64,000 nt of DNA from Clostridium estertheticum (GTDB taxonomy: Bacteria > Bacillota > Clostridia > Clostridiales > Clostridiaceae), in contig NZ_CP086239.1 of assembly GCF_026650985.1 (NCBI RefSeq), positions 310,001-374,000 of the forward strand, read 5' to 3'. Under the pieces are notes generated by a model. That model did no database searches and had not been told where the DNA came from. It saw only the letters and a program-made list of their open reading frames with translations. Positions 46,262 through 56,566 of the stretch are shown piece by piece. Both the position numbers and the translations under genes were made by a program. Each line of letters starts with the position of its first letter. Positions within the stretch are counted from its first letter, which is position 1.

Positions 46262-47005
46262 CTGGCGATTTTAAAAACTAGAGCTATTGTCATTAAAACA
46301 CAAGAGTTTAAGGAAAATGATAAGTTAGTCTGGTTATTTACTGAAGATTTTGGTAAAATAACAGCTATAGCAAAGGGCGCGAGGAAAAGTAAAAGTAGGT
46401 ATATATCATCTACTTTACCTTGCTGTTATGGCGAATTTGTGCTTTTTAAAGGAAGAAATTTATATACAATAAATGAAGTTACAATTATAGATTCATTTCA
46501 GCAATTACTAAGGAATTTGGATACAATTACGTATGCCTCATATTTTAATGAATTAATTGATATAACACTTGAAAATGATGAGATTCATAAAGAACTGTTT
46601 AAGGACTTAGTTACTGCTTTTTATTTTATTAAAAATGATGTTATGGATATAGAGATTCTGGCAAGGGCTTTTGAAATAAGAATCTTAAAAGCAACAGGAT
46701 ATGAATTAAATTTTGATAGGTGCGTAAGGTGTAGAAAAAAAATAACTATCTCGAATTATATAGATTTAATATCCTATGGTCCAATTTGTAAAGAGTGTGA
46801 AAAGTTAAATAGTATATATATATCAAATCCTACATATAATACATTGAAATTCTTAAATAACTTTGGTATGGATAAAATTAATAGAATTATTGTATCTAAA
46901 ACATCAAAGCTTGAATTATATAAAATTTTATCGCTTATCATTTCTCAAAATTATACAAGAAAGCCAAAGAGCTTAGAGATGTTTGATTACTTAGATAAAT
47001 TTTAA
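46262..47005 (+). CDS. recO: DNA repair protein RecO, CTG start
   Basis: A 247-residue recombination mediator. The N-terminal OB fold reads AILKTRAIVIKTQEFKENDK, then VWLFTEDFGKITAIAKGARK, and the C-terminal part holds a zinc site with CVRCRK and CKECEK (about 157-180). The first usual start codon in this frame is an internal codon at 46439, which would remove the OB fold. Upstream, the frame has a stop at 46244 and between it and the OB fold no ATG, GTG or TTG; CTG 46262, seven bases after GGGGA, is the only sensible start. It follows era, its normal partner. Confidence 0.9.
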   Translation: MAILKTRAIVIKTQEFKENDKLVWLFTEDFGKITAIAKGARKSKSRYISSTLPCCYGEFVLFKGRNLYTINEVTIIDSFQQLLRNLDTITYASYFNELIDITLENDEIHKELFKDLVTAFYFIKNDVMDIEILARAFEIRILKATGYELNFDRCVRCRKKITISNYIDLISYGPICKECEKLNSIYISNPTYNTLKFLNNFGMDKINRIIVSKTSKLELYKILSLIISQNYTRKPKSLEMFDYLDKF

Positions 47006-47019
47006 GGAGGATGATTTTA

Positions 47020-47670
47020 ATGGAAGAAATTACACTTGAAAAGATTGATATTATTAAGGAACGTACAGGAGTTTCATATACTGATGCTAAAGAAGCACTA
47101 GAGGAATGTGATGCTAATGTAGTTGATGCTTTGATTTATATCGAAGCAAAAGAAAAAAAATCAGCTAAATTTAATATGGATGAAATGTATACTACTAAGG
47201 ATGAGTTTTTAGCATGGATAAAAGAGATAGCAAGAAAAGGTAATGTAACACGGATAAAAATTAAAAGGGATGATAAAGTTGTTATAGATATCCCTGTTAA
47301 TGCAGGCATTGCAGTAGGTATAGTTGGGTTATGTATACCTTATCTATTTGGTATAGGAATATTTGCAGCTGTAGTAACAAATGTTACTATAGAGATAACT
47401 AAAGCAGATGGTAGCGTAGAAATAATTAATACTATTATTAAAAATACAGTTGATGATGTAGTAAGCAAGATGAGCGATATGGGTGAGGATGTAAAAGAAA
47501 AATACAATGAAACAAAAGACAGTTTTAGCAAAGGTAATAAAGATAACAAAGACAATAAAGATACTAACACTGACAATGTATACCAATATACTGTAAAGTT
47601 TGAAGAAAAAGATAAAGAAGAAGATAAAAAAGAAGATATAGAAAATGAAAATATTAAAGAAGATGAATAA
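47020..47670 (+). CDS. UBA-like and DUF4342 domain protein
   Basis: A 216-residue protein. The first 45 residues form a UBA/TS-N-like helix bundle, as in EF-Ts (IIKERTGVSYTDAKEALEEC), followed by a DUF4342 domain (about 60-140: KGNVTRIKIKRDDKVVIDIP, a hydrophobic pair of segments, VTIEITKADGSVEII) and a very charged C-terminus (EEKDKEEDKKEDIENENIKE). Function unknown; common in clostridia. ATG 47020 has AAGGAGG nine bases upstream; ATG 47011 touches that site. Confidence 0.85.
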   Translation: MEEITLEKIDIIKERTGVSYTDAKEALEECDANVVDALIYIEAKEKKSAKFNMDEMYTTKDEFLAWIKEIARKGNVTRIKIKRDDKVVIDIPVNAGIAVGIVGLCIPYLFGIGIFAAVVTNVTIEITKADGSVEIINTIIKNTVDDVVSKMSDMGEDVKEKYNETKDSFSKGNKDNKDNKDTNTDNVYQYTVKFEEKDKEEDKKEDIENENIKEDE

Positions 47671-47723
47671 CAAGATAATGATTTTGCTTTTTCAGTTTAA
47701 TATTTTTAAATAGAATCAAAGTA

Positions 47724-47782
47724 ATTTTTTACATTTATAAAGCCAGCAGCTATTAGTTGCTGGCTTTATAAATGTAAAAAAT
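47724..47782. repeat. Inverted repeat with perfect 25-bp arms
   Basis: The arm at 47724-47748 is fully complementary to 47758-47782; the loop is 9 bases. The left arm begins A-T6 and the right arm ends A6-T, so no T-run follows the stem on either strand, unlike a normal terminator. It lies between the DUF4342 gene and the ppdK promoter. Confidence 0.85.
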
Positions 47783-47838
47783 GCAATAAACATGACGAAA
47801 AAAAGTGATTAAAAAGGCCTACATTCAATTCGGAAACG

Positions 47839-48020
47839 TGGTATAATGTTACAAATGGTATGTGAAATTTTAGAATATTATTAATTGATGCAAACGTTTT
47901 GATTCAAATATATACCATTTTAGAGAATTGTAATGAATTTCAATGGTGCTTATTGTTGCTAATGGGATATTCTTATAACCATTATCATATATTAATTATA
48001 AACGAAGGAGTTGTGTGCAA
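47839..48020 (+). promoter_or_regulatory. ppdK: ppdK promoter and structured leader
   Basis: An extended -10 (TGGTATAAT at 47839-47847) lacks a good -35. The leader of about 170 nt contains AATGGTAT (47854-47861) complementary to ATACCATT (47912-47919), and AATGGT (47942-47947) complementary to ACCATT (47978-47983). TGCAAACGTTTTGA (47889-47902) resembles a catabolite-responsive element. Confidence 0.5.
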
Positions 48021-50657
48021 ATGGAAAAGAAAAAGTACGTATACCATTTTAGTGAGGGAAATATTTCAATGAAAAATCTTCTAGGTGGAAAAGGTGCAAA
48101 TCTTGCAGATATGACGAGTCTTGGAATTCCAGTTCCAAAGGGATTCACGGTTACTACTGAAGCTTGTAATAAATACTATGAAGATGGTCAAGTAATAACA
48201 CCTGAAATTGTTAGTGAGATTTATGTTAAAATGACTGAACTAGAAAACCTTACCGGTAAGAAGTTTGGAAGTCTAGAAAATCCGTTACTTGTATCAGTTA
48301 GATCCGGAGCAAGAGCATCAATGCCTGGTATGATGGATACAATTTTAAACCTGGGGTTAAATGATAAAACAGTAGAAGTTATGGCGAAGCTTACAAATAA
48401 TCCAAGATTCGCTTATGATTCTTACAGAAGATTTATACAAATGTTTGCTGATGTTGTTATGGACGTTGAAAAAAGAAATTTTGAAAATATGATGGATAAG
48501 ATAAAGGAAGAAAAAGGTGTGAAATTCGATACAGAATTAGATGCTGATGATCTTAAAAAACTAGTAATACAATTTAAAGGATTTTATAAAGAAACTAAAG
48601 GCGTAGAATTCCCAAGTGATCCAAAGATACAATTAATAGAGGCTATATCCGCAGTATTTAGATCATGGGACAATCCTCGTGCTAATGTATATAGAAGACT
48701 AAATGATATTCCTGGAGACTGGGGAACAGCTGTAAGCGTTCAAGAAATGGTGTTTGGTAATAAAGGTGAAACATCAGGAACTGGTGTTGCGTTCTCAAGA
48801 AACCCATCTACTGGAGAAAAAGGAATCTTTGCGGAATACTTAATGAATGCTCAAGGTGAAGACGTTGTTGCAGGAATAAGAACGCCACAAGATATTTCAC
48901 AACTTGAAAAAGATATGCCAAAAGTATATAGCGAGTTTATGAATATTGTTAATACTCTTGAGAAACATAATAAAGATATGCAAGATATGGAGTTTACAAT
49001 TGAAGATAAAAAACTATTCTTTTTGCAAACAAGAAGTGGTAAGAGAACTGCGCAAGCAGCACTCAAAATTGCAGTGGAACTTGTTGAAGAGGGAATGCTT
49101 ACAAAGAGGGAAGCTTTAATGAAGGTTGATCCAAAACAATTAGATACATTACTTCATCCTAATTTTGATCTAGTTGCATTAAAGGAAGCTACGATAATAG
49201 CTAAAGGATTACCAGCATCTCCTGGAGCTGCATGTGGAAAAGTTTACTTTACCGCTGAGGAGGCAAAAAGCAGACATGAGGATGGAGAATCGGTTATTCT
49301 TGTAAGGCTTGAGACCTCACCAGAGGACATTGAAGGCATGGTTGCTGCAGAAGGTATATTGACAGTAAGAGGAGGTATGACGTCTCATGCTGCGGTTGTT
49401 GCTAGAGGAATGGGGACATGCTGCGTGGCTGGTTGTTCTGAATTAAAAGTTAACGAAGAATCTAAGAGTTTTCAAATTAGAGAAACGGTATATCATGAAG
49501 GCGATTTTATATCAATGGATGGAAGTACAGGAAATGTATATGCAGGAGTAATCAAAACAGTTGAGCCTGAGATAAATGGATACTTTGAAATATTTATGGG
49601 TTGGGCTGATGAAATAAGAAGTCTTAAAGTTAGAGCTAATGCTGATACTCCAAAAGATGCAGCTCAAGCAGTTAAATATGGAGCTGAAGGCATAGGCTTA
49701 TGTAGAACAGAACATATGTTTTTTGACTCTGATAGAATAATGCTTATAAGAGAAATGATTGTAGCGTATGATGAAGAGGCAAGAAGAGTAGCATTAGATA
49801 AATTATTACCAATTCAAAGAGGTGACTTTGTAGGAATATATGAAGAACTTAAAGAGAAACCAACTACAATCAGATTTTTAGATCCACCACTACATGAATT
49901 TTTGCCACATGCTGATGAAGATATAAAAAAATTAGCAAAAGATATGGGAATAACTTTTAAGGAATTAAAGGCTACGGTTGAATCATTACATGAAGTTAAT
50001 CCAATGATGGGACATAGAGGATGTAGACTTGCAGTATCATATCCAGAAATAGCAGAGATGCAAACTAGGGCAGTTATTGAGGCTGCTATAGATGTTAAAA
50101 ATAGAAAAGGATATAATATTGTTCCAGAAATAATGATTCCTTTAGTTGGAGAAGTTAGGGAGCTAAAATATGTTAAAGATATAGTGGTAAGAATAGCTGA
50201 TAAAATCATAGCAGAGTCTGGCAGTGATTTAAAATATATGGTTGGTACAATGATCGAAATACCAAGAGCGGCACTTACAGCAGATTTAATAGCAAAAGAA
50301 GCAGAGTTCTTTTCGTTTGGAACAAATGATTTAACTCAAATGACATTTGGATTTTCAAGAGATGATGCTGCAAACTTCTTAAAGCATTATTATGAAAAGA
50401 AAGTTTATGAGTTTGATCCATTCCAAAAATTAGACCAGGTAGGTGTAGGTAAACTTATTAAAATGGCAGCTGACCTTGGACGTCAGGTTAGGCCTAATAT
50501 AAAACTTGGAATATGTGGCGAACATGGTGGAGATCCATCGTCAGTTGAATTCTGTCACAATGTTGGACTTAATTATGTATCATGTTCACCATTTAGAGTT
50601 CCAGTTGCAAGACTTGCAGCTGCTCAAGCAGAAATAAATAATCCAAGAAAAAAATAG
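48021..50657 (+). CDS. ppdK: Pyruvate, phosphate dikinase
   Basis: An 878-residue enzyme interconverting pyruvate, ATP and phosphate with PEP, AMP and pyrophosphate. The ATP-grasp domain (MKNLLGGKGANLADMTSLGI, VSVRSGARASMPGMMDTILN, GTGVAFSRNPSTGEKGIFAE) precedes the phosphohistidine domain with GGMTSHAAVVARG, where the swivelling His is about residue 456, and the PEP-binding barrel with GLCRTEHMFF and GICGEHGGDPSS (catalytic Cys about 832). These numbers agree within one with the Clostridium symbiosum enzyme. ATG 48021 lies ten bases after AAGGAG; GTG 48015 is too close. No regulator gene is adjacent. Confidence 0.99.
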   Translation: MEKKKYVYHFSEGNISMKNLLGGKGANLADMTSLGIPVPKGFTVTTEACNKYYEDGQVITPEIVSEIYVKMTELENLTGKKFGSLENPLLVSVRSGARASMPGMMDTILNLGLNDKTVEVMAKLTNNPRFAYDSYRRFIQMFADVVMDVEKRNFENMMDKIKEEKGVKFDTELDADDLKKLVIQFKGFYKETKGVEFPSDPKIQLIEAISAVFRSWDNPRANVYRRLNDIPGDWGTAVSVQEMVFGNKGETSGTGVAFSRNPSTGEKGIFAEYLMNAQGEDVVAGIRTPQDISQLEKDMPKVYSEFMNIVNTLEKHNKDMQDMEFTIEDKKLFFLQTRSGKRTAQAALKIAVELVEEGMLTKREALMKVDPKQLDTLLHPNFDLVALKEATIIAKGLPASPGAACGKVYFTAEEAKSRHEDGESVILVRLETSPEDIEGMVAAEGILTVRGGMTSHAAVVARGMGTCCVAGCSELKVNEESKSFQIRETVYHEGDFISMDGSTGNVYAGVIKTVEPEINGYFEIFMGWADEIRSLKVRANADTPKDAAQAVKYGAEGIGLCRTEHMFFDSDRIMLIREMIVAYDEEARRVALDKLLPIQRGDFVGIYEELKEKPTTIRFLDPPLHEFLPHADEDIKKLAKDMGITFKELKATVESLHEVNPMMGHRGCRLAVSYPEIAEMQTRAVIEAAIDVKNRKGYNIVPEIMIPLVGEVRELKYVKDIVVRIADKIIAESGSDLKYMVGTMIEIPRAALTADLIAKEAEFFSFGTNDLTQMTFGFSRDDAANFLKHYYEKKVYEFDPFQKLDQVGVGKLIKMAADLGRQVRPNIKLGICGEHGGDPSSVEFCHNVGLNYVSCSPFRVPVARLAAAQAEINNPRKK

Positions 50658-50665
50658 TATAAAAA

Positions 50666-50722
50666 GAATAGGGTGTTGCACTTAATTTCATTATTGATTT
50701 TAAGTACAATGCCCTATTTTTA
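50666..50722 (+). terminator. Terminator after ppdK
   Basis: AATAGGG...CCCTATT outer stem with inner ACTTAA/TTAAGT pairs, followed by TTTTTAAT. Confidence 0.75.
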
Positions 50723-50820
50723 ATATTATTAAGCTTGTTATAATAAATGATATAACCTATTATTAAATATAGTATATGGATATAGGAATATAATAAAATA
50801 GCAAATAAGAGGTGAACAAT

Positions 50821-50994
50821 TTGACATATACATATAAATGCAATAAATGTAATAATGAATTTATCATTGAAAAGGGTATGAATGAGGAAGTTCAGATTAA
50901 ATGCGAATGTGGGAATACTGATGTAAAAAGAATCTATAGTGTGCCGAGTTTTAAGATTAATTGTAATGGATTTTGTGGGAAAATAAACAAGTAA
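50821..50994 (+). CDS. Small FmdB-like zinc-ribbon protein
   Basis: A 57-residue protein with YTYKCNKCNNEFIIEKGMNE and IKCECGNTDVKRIYSVPSF, the pattern of FmdB-type regulatory zinc ribbons (two C-x-C or CxxC knuckles), and an extra C-terminal CNGFCG. Probably binds zinc; the role is unknown. The start is TTG 50821 six bases after AAGAGGTGA; the GTG at 50812 lies inside that site. Confidence 0.75.
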   Translation: MTYTYKCNKCNNEFIIEKGMNEEVQIKCECGNTDVKRIYSVPSFKINCNGFCGKINK

Positions 50995-51015
50995 ATCTTA
51001 AAATAACTTTCTTAA

Positions 51016-51062
51016 TTATAATAACACCGTTAATAAATTTTTTAACGGTGTTATTATAACTT
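51016..51062. terminator. Bidirectional hairpin between the zinc-ribbon gene and cotS
   Basis: An 18-base arm (51016-51033) containing AACACCGTTAA is fully complementary to the arm ending at 51058. It lies between convergent genes; T-runs are imperfect. Confidence 0.75.
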
Positions 51063-51094
51063 AAAAAATATTACATGGGAGAATATCAACTTAA

Positions 51095-52168
51095 TTATAG
51101 TTTATGTGTCATACTAAATTTATTTTCAATATAGGATTTAAACTTTTGTACAAAATCTAATTGATAGTCATTTTTATTAGTTGCATTATTTAGTAAATTT
51201 AAAAAGGCTTTTTTATTACACTTATTAATGTTACCATAATAATCTCTTGATATTTTCCAATATCTTTGTGGAAAAGCTAAATAAACAAGAATATATTTAT
51301 AATCATCCAAGGTTAAAGGTAGAATCTTATCATATAAATCTAGAAAACTTATGGCTAGTTCCAAATCCCATTTTGTACTGTCTCTTTTAAGCAGTCTTCT
51401 TAATGAATATGAGATGTCATGGGCGCAATAGTCATTCCTGCACTTATCAAAATCAATTACCCATATTTCATTATTAGTGTCAAAAATAATATTTTTATTA
51501 ACATAGTCAAGGTGACACAATGATTTTGTAAGATTATTAAGATTTAAGCTATAAGCAATGTTTGAAGAACACTTAGCGAGAATACTGCTTGTTTCAAAAT
51601 ATTTAAGATATAATTTTGAAAAGGCGTCATCGTATTTATAAGCTAAATTAGAAAAATTAAGAAGGCTTTCGTAGTGTTTATAGATGGAAGGTCCTAAAGG
51701 ACTGTAATCTTCTTTTAAGGAACTACCACATATAGGTTTAAAGTTAATACTTACTTTATGCATATTTGCTAGATTCGTACTGCATACTAATATATGATCG
51801 ATATTATCGTAATCACATTTTATGCCATTAATCCAAGGTGTGAGTATAAATAACATGTTGTTGTAATTTACAAATCTACTATTGTTTTTTGTTTTCAGGA
51901 TTCGGGGTACATGGATATTATTTCTATATAACCATTCTATTGCTGAGTACACAAATAATAAATCTTTAATAGAGTAATAAACCTTTTTAAGACAATAACA
52001 TTCGTCAAAGTATTGCACTTTATATACAGCTCTTTGTTTATCAGTATCTTTAAATTTAATTTGTGATATATCAGCGTTAGCTAAGTCATATTGAGGTAGA
52101 ATGTTCTTTTTTACATTTTCTTCTGATAACAAATTTATGTTATTAAAGTTTTTAGCCATAGATGGCAT
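51095..52168 (-). CDS. CotS-family spore coat protein (kinase-like fold)
   Basis: A 357-residue protein of the CotS/YutH group, which has an aminoglycoside-phosphotransferase fold. ATP-site-like strands (QRAVYKVQYFDECYCLKKVY), the hinge (LFILTPWINGIKCDYDN), the catalytic-loop equivalent LCHLDYVNKNIIFD (about 229-242) and VIDFDKCRNDYCAHDISY are visible, so catalysis is not excluded. Members are mother-cell-expressed coat proteins. AGGAGTG precedes ATG 52168. It is alone on the minus strand. Confidence 0.85.
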   Translation of the reverse strand: MPSMAKNFNNINLLSEENVKKNILPQYDLANADISQIKFKDTDKQRAVYKVQYFDECYCLKKVYYSIKDLLFVYSAIEWLYRNNIHVPRILKTKNNSRFVNYNNMLFILTPWINGIKCDYDNIDHILVCSTNLANMHKVSINFKPICGSSLKEDYSPLGPSIYKHYESLLNFSNLAYKYDDAFSKLYLKYFETSSILAKCSSNIAYSLNLNNLTKSLCHLDYVNKNIIFDTNNEIWVIDFDKCRNDYCAHDISYSLRRLLKRDSTKWDLELAISFLDLYDKILPLTLDDYKYILVYLAFPQRYWKISRDYYGNINKCNKKAFLNLLNNATNKNDYQLDFVQKFKSYIENKFSMTHKL

Positions 52169-52382
52169 CTTAACACTCCTAAAAATTATTACATTATTAG
52201 AATATTAATAAAATATAAATAATATACGTTTAACGTAAAAAAAGGGAAATTAATTTAATTTGTAGAATACTAACTAATATGACTTTAAATTTATAATTAA
52301 ACTAGCAAGACGTTTTTTAAGAAACGTAAATAAGAAATAAAAAAATAGTTTAAGAGATACTTTTAAATTTAGGAGGAAATCT

Positions 52383-53411
52383 ATGAATATTCGAAGTAAA
52401 ATAGAAACGAATGAAAGTAGAACCATTATACAATATGGCGCGTTATCCATAAATTCAAAGGGACGCGAAAAAATGCAGGAGAAAGATGATCTAAGAACTT
52501 GTTATATGGTTGACAGAGATAGGATAATACACAGTAAATCATTTAGAAGACTAAAGCACAAAACTCAAGTATACATAAAGACAAGTAGTGATCACTATAG
52601 AACAAGGTTAACACATACATTAGAAGTTGCACAGATAGCTAGAACTATAGGGCGTGGTATTGGGTTAAATGAGGATTTAATAGAAGCTATAGCTTTAGGG
52701 CATGATATAGGTCATGTTCCTTTTGCACATAATGGTGAAGCAGTGCTTAATGATATTTTGCCAAATGGATTCAGGCATAATGAAAATAGTATCAGGGTAT
52801 TAACAAAAATAGAAAAAGCAGGTGTTGGACTTAATTTAAGCGTAGAAGTATTAGATGGAATTCTTAATCATAGTGGACTTTCGGAGAAATTTGGTGAGGC
52901 TGCAACTCTTGAGGGGCAAGTTGTTAGGTATAGCGATAAGATTGCATACGTAAATCACGATATAGATGATTCTATAAGGGCCCGTCTATTAACAGAAGAA
53001 ATGTTACCAATAGGAGCTACAAAAGTATTAGGCACGAACCATGGTAATCGAATAGATACTTTAGTAAAAGATTGTATTTATAATACCATAAATAATTTAG
53101 ATACAGGAGTTATAGGCGTGTCACTTACGCAGGAAGTTGGAAATGCATTAGGTGATTTAAGAAATTTTATGTTTGAGAATATATATAAAGGTGAAATATT
53201 AAAGGAAGAAAGAAAAAAGGCACAATTTGTGGTAACAAATGTTTTTGAATACTACTATAAGAATCCATCTGCTATGCCAGAGTTCTATAAGGGTATAGTT
53301 GAGGATGAGGGGCTGTATATAGGGGTAGCAGATTACATTTCGGGTATGAGTGATGACTATTGCTTAATGCTCTTTAATAATATATATGTACCTAAACTTA
53401 GTATTTATTAA
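52383..53411 (+). CDS. dGTPase-like HD phosphohydrolase
   Basis: A 342-residue deoxyguanosinetriphosphate triphosphohydrolase-like protein. The HD motif is in [17 protein letters not shown] (about 104-120), the first His in [20 protein letters not shown], and the last Asp in [17 protein letters not shown]. The GRxKxxxD region at the N-terminus ([20 protein letters not shown]) is typical. Length suits the short Firmicute type. AGGAGG precedes the ATG. It stands just before dnaG-rpoD, as in many clostridia. Confidence 0.94.
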   Translation: MNIRSKIETNESRTIIQYGALSINSKGREKMQEKDDLRTCYMVDRDRIIHSKSFRRLKHKTQVYIKTSSDHYRTRLTHTLEVAQIARTIGRGIGLNEDLIEAIALGHDIGHVPFAHNGEAVLNDILPNGFRHNENSIRVLTKIEKAGVGLNLSVEVLDGILNHSGLSEKFGEAATLEGQVVRYSDKIAYVNHDIDDSIRARLLTEEMLPIGATKVLGTNHGNRIDTLVKDCIYNTINNLDTGVIGVSLTQEVGNALGDLRNFMFENIYKGEILKEERKKAQFVVTNVFEYYYKNPSAMPEFYKGIVEDEGLYIGVADYISGMSDDYCLMLFNNIYVPKLSIY

Positions 53412-53485
53412 ACACAATAATAAATGTTAATATCTCTAAAAATTATAGTATAAAAATTATAAATAAAAAATAAATTTAAAAAAAT

Positions 53486-53512
53486 GCAGGAAATTTCTAT
53501 TTTATCAAGAAT
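53486..53512 (+). promoter_or_regulatory. Sigma-H-like promoter upstream of dnaG-rpoD
   Basis: GCAGGAAAT (53486-53494) matches the sigma-H -35 consensus RNAGGAWWW fully; CAAGAAT (53506-53512) matches RNNGAAT except for the first base; spacer 11. In B. subtilis the same operon has a sigma-H promoter. Confidence 0.55.
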
Positions 53513-53628
53513 ATATTATAAGCAGACATAATTATTATTAAAAAAAGTAAAATTAAAGAAGGATAGCATGCTTTTTTGTCGAATAAGAACATATTGTGAA
53601 CTTATATAAGTAAGGTGGTAATAATATA

Positions 53629-55401
53629 TTGATTGCTGAAGATGTCATCTTAAAGATAAAGGAACAAAATGATATTGTGGATGTAATATCTGAAAGAGTA
53701 AAACTTAAAAAGACAGGGAAAAATTATACTGGCCTTTGTCCTTTTCATAATGAGAAGAGTCCATCGTTTACAGTGTCTACGGAAAAACAAATTTACAAAT
53801 GTTTTGGATGTGGAGAAGCTGGAAATGTAATTAGTTATGTTATGAAGGATAGAAATGTAACTTTTCCAGAAGCTGCAAGGATACTTGCACAGAGGGCTAA
53901 CATTAGTATAGAAATAGATAATGGAGAAAACAATGTACAGCGTGACATGTATAAAAAAATGTACAATATTAATGTGGAAACGGCCAGGTATTTTTATGAA
54001 AACTTAAGAAAGGATAAGAAAGCCGAATTATATTTCCTTAACAGAGGTATTACAGAGGCTACTATGAAAAAATTTGGGTTAGGTTTTTCTTTTGATAAAT
54101 GGGATGGATTATTATTATATTTAAAAAAGAAAGGATACTCAGAACTAGATTTACTTAATATAGGATTAATTATTAAAAGTCCTAAGGGATCTTATTATGA
54201 TAGATTTAGAAATAGGATAATGTTCCCTGTGTTTGATTATATGGGGAAGGTAATTGGATTTGGTGGAAGAGTTTTAGATGATTCGAAACCTAAATATCTA
54301 AATTCACCGGAAACTCCCTTATTTCATAAAGGATTAAATCTTTATGGATTAAATTTTGTAATTAAAAATAACAGATCTCGAACAATAATAATAGTAGAAG
54401 GATATATGGATTGCATTTCACTTCATCAATATGGTTTTTCAAATGTAGTTGCGTCGCTTGGTACTGCACTCACTATTAATCAAGCAAAGTTATTAAAAAG
54501 ACATGTAGATAAAGTTATTATTTCTTTTGACGCTGATTTTGCAGGTCAGGCTGCAACTATAAAGGGACTTGAGATATTAAGAAGTGAAGGTTTTGATTTA
54601 AGAGTTCTTATAGTTCCTAGTGGTAAGGATCCTGATGAATATATAAAAAATAGTGGGAAGCAGGCTTTTCAAAAATTAATAGATGATGCTCTTCCTTTAA
54701 TAGATTATAGACTTAAAAGAGCAGGAGACGGAATAAATTTTTCAAATAGTGAAATGATAATACAGTATGTAAAAAAAGTTACTGAAATTATTGCAGAACT
54801 TGATCCTGTTGAAAAAGATGTTTATATAAAAAAGGTTTCTGAGGATACGGGTATCAAAGAACAGGCAATATATGACTTATTAAGCGAAGAACTCAATAAA
54901 AGTTCTAATAAAATGAAAAAAATGAATATACAACAGGATTTTGGACAAAAATTATATTTAGAGCCAGCTTATATTAAGGCTGAAAGAACTTTATTAAAGT
55001 TTATGTTTATAAATGAAGAAAATTGTAACTATATTACAGAAAACATGTCTGTAGAACAATTAGTACTTAAAAGCCATAAAAGCATATATGAGCTAATTGT
55101 TAAGTATAAAAACTTAATAATAGGTGAAAAAATAAAAAATATAGAACCTATGTGTGAGAAAGATATAGAATGCACAAAAGAATGGATTAATATTATGGAA
55201 ATTGAATTCTCTGGAAATGAAGAGGATCATAAAAAACTTATAAATGACTGCATAAAACAACTGAAAAAATTCAAGTTAGAGGAGTCGAAAAAAGAAATTA
55301 TGAATAAAATCAAACAGTACGAATCAAAAGGTTTGCTAGAAGAATCTATAAAACTTGCTAAGGGACTTATAGAATTACAAAAGAATCTAAAACAATTATA
55401 G
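53629..55401 (+). CDS. dnaG: DNA primase
   Basis: A 590-residue primase that makes RNA primers at the fork. The CHC2 zinc site is [20 protein letters not shown] followed by [10 protein letters not shown] (Cys and His at about 38-64), then the TOPRIM domain with [17 protein letters not shown] (Glu about 264) and [10 protein letters not shown]. The C-terminal helicase-binding domain is divergent. The start is TTG 53629 eleven bases after AAGGTGG; no ATG is near. Directly followed by rpoD. Confidence 0.97.
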   Translation: MIAEDVILKIKEQNDIVDVISERVKLKKTGKNYTGLCPFHNEKSPSFTVSTEKQIYKCFGCGEAGNVISYVMKDRNVTFPEAARILAQRANISIEIDNGENNVQRDMYKKMYNINVETARYFYENLRKDKKAELYFLNRGITEATMKKFGLGFSFDKWDGLLLYLKKKGYSELDLLNIGLIIKSPKGSYYDRFRNRIMFPVFDYMGKVIGFGGRVLDDSKPKYLNSPETPLFHKGLNLYGLNFVIKNNRSRTIIIVEGYMDCISLHQYGFSNVVASLGTALTINQAKLLKRHVDKVIISFDADFAGQAATIKGLEILRSEGFDLRVLIVPSGKDPDEYIKNSGKQAFQKLIDDALPLIDYRLKRAGDGINFSNSEMIIQYVKKVTEIIAELDPVEKDVYIKKVSEDTGIKEQAIYDLLSEELNKSSNKMKKMNIQQDFGQKLYLEPAYIKAERTLLKFMFINEENCNYITENMSVEQLVLKSHKSIYELIVKYKNLIIGEKIKNIEPMCEKDIECTKEWINIMEIEFSGNEEDHKKLINDCIKQLKKFKLEESKKEIMNKIKQYESKGLLEESIKLAKGLIELQKNLKQL

Positions 55402-55423
55402 TATTCAGAAAGGAGGTTATATG

Positions 55424-56521
55424 ATGAAGGATAAAAGCTCAAAAATGACTATTGTTAAAAAACTTATTGAAAAAGGCAAGAAAAAAGGATCCTTAACTTA
55501 TAAAGAAGTAATGGATGAACTTTATGAAATAGAATTGTCACCAGAACAAATAGAGAAAGTTTATGAAGTTTTAGAATCAATGGAGATTGAGGTTGTTGGG
55601 GATATGCATGCAAAAGCTGCACCTGCTACAGGTGCTCAAGCAGAAGCCGAACCCGAAACTGAAGAACTTGATGTTAGCATACCAGAAGGTATATCTATAG
55701 ATGACCCAGTTCGAATGTATTTAAAAGAAATCGGCAAGGTTGCACTATTATCATCGGCTGAAGAAATTGATCTTGCTAAAAGAAACGAAGAAGGAGATCT
55801 TGCTGCTAAGAAAAAACTTGCAGAAGCTAATTTAAGATTGGTAGTAAGTATAGCTAAGAGATACGTTGGACGTGGAATGTTGTTCTTAGATCTTATTCAG
55901 GAAGGTAATTTAGGATTAATAAAAGCTGTAGAAAAATATGATTATAGAAAAGGCTTTAAATTTAGTACTTATGCTACATGGTGGATTAGGCAGGCGATTA
56001 CAAGAGCAATAGCCGATCAAGCAAGAACTATAAGGATACCAGTTCATATGGTTGAAACTATAAATAAGCTTATTAGAGTTTCAAGGCAATTATTACAGGA
56101 ACTTGGACGCGAACCTCAACCAGATGAAGTTGCTGAAAAAATGGAAATGCCAGTTGGAAAAGTTCGTGAAATCATGAAAATTGCACAAGAACCAGTATCT
56201 CTTGAGACCCCTATTGGTGAAGAAGAAGATAGTCATTTAGGTGATTTTATTCCAGATGATGATGCTCTAGCACCAGCGGAAGCAGCTGCATTTACAATGC
56301 TAAAAGAGCAATTAATTAATGTTTTAGATACTCTTACTCCTAGAGAAGAAAAAGTTTTAAGATTAAGATTTGGGTTAGATGATGGACGTGCAAGAACTCT
56401 TGAGGAAGTTGGAAAAGAGTTTAATGTAACTAGAGAGAGAATAAGACAAATTGAAGCAAAAGCACTACGTAAATTAAGACACCCAAGCAGAAGTAAAAAA
56501 TTAAAAGATTATTTAGATTAG
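55424..56521 (+). CDS. rpoD: Primary sigma factor RpoD (SigA)
   Basis: The 365-residue housekeeping sigma factor. Region 1.1 is at the N-terminus ([20 protein letters not shown]), region 1.2 [20 protein letters not shown], region 2 [20 protein letters not shown] and [20 protein letters not shown], region 3 [17 protein letters not shown], and region 4.2 [26 protein letters not shown] is 7 bases from ATG 55424 and 4 from ATG 55421, so either Met is possible. Operon with dnaG; terminator follows. Confidence 0.99.
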   Translation: MKDKSSKMTIVKKLIEKGKKKGSLTYKEVMDELYEIELSPEQIEKVYEVLESMEIEVVGDMHAKAAPATGAQAEAEPETEELDVSIPEGISIDDPVRMYLKEIGKVALLSSAEEIDLAKRNEEGDLAAKKKLAEANLRLVVSIAKRYVGRGMLFLDLIQEGNLGLIKAVEKYDYRKGFKFSTYATWWIRQAITRAIADQARTIRIPVHMVETINKLIRVSRQLLQELGREPQPDEVAEKMEMPVGKVREIMKIAQEPVSLETPIGEEEDSHLGDFIPDDDALAPAEAAAFTMLKEQLINVLDTLTPREEKVLRLRFGLDDGRARTLEEVGKEFNVTRERIRQIEAKALRKLRHPSRSKKLKDYLD

Positions 56522-56535
56522 AACATCTTAAGAAC

Positions 56536-56566
56536 AAAAAAACACCTTTTCAAGGTGTTTTTTTTT
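56536..56566 (+). terminator. Intrinsic terminator after rpoD
   Basis: AACACCTT, loop TTC, AAGGTGTT (56541-56559), flanked by A-run and T-run. Confidence 0.95.

Noticed and set aside
46439-47005. A short RecO starting at 46439
   Set aside because: It would lack the OB fold, whose sequence is clearly encoded just upstream in the same frame.
47724-47782. Strong hairpin as an intrinsic terminator
   Set aside because: No T-run follows the stem on either strand; kept as a repeat instead.
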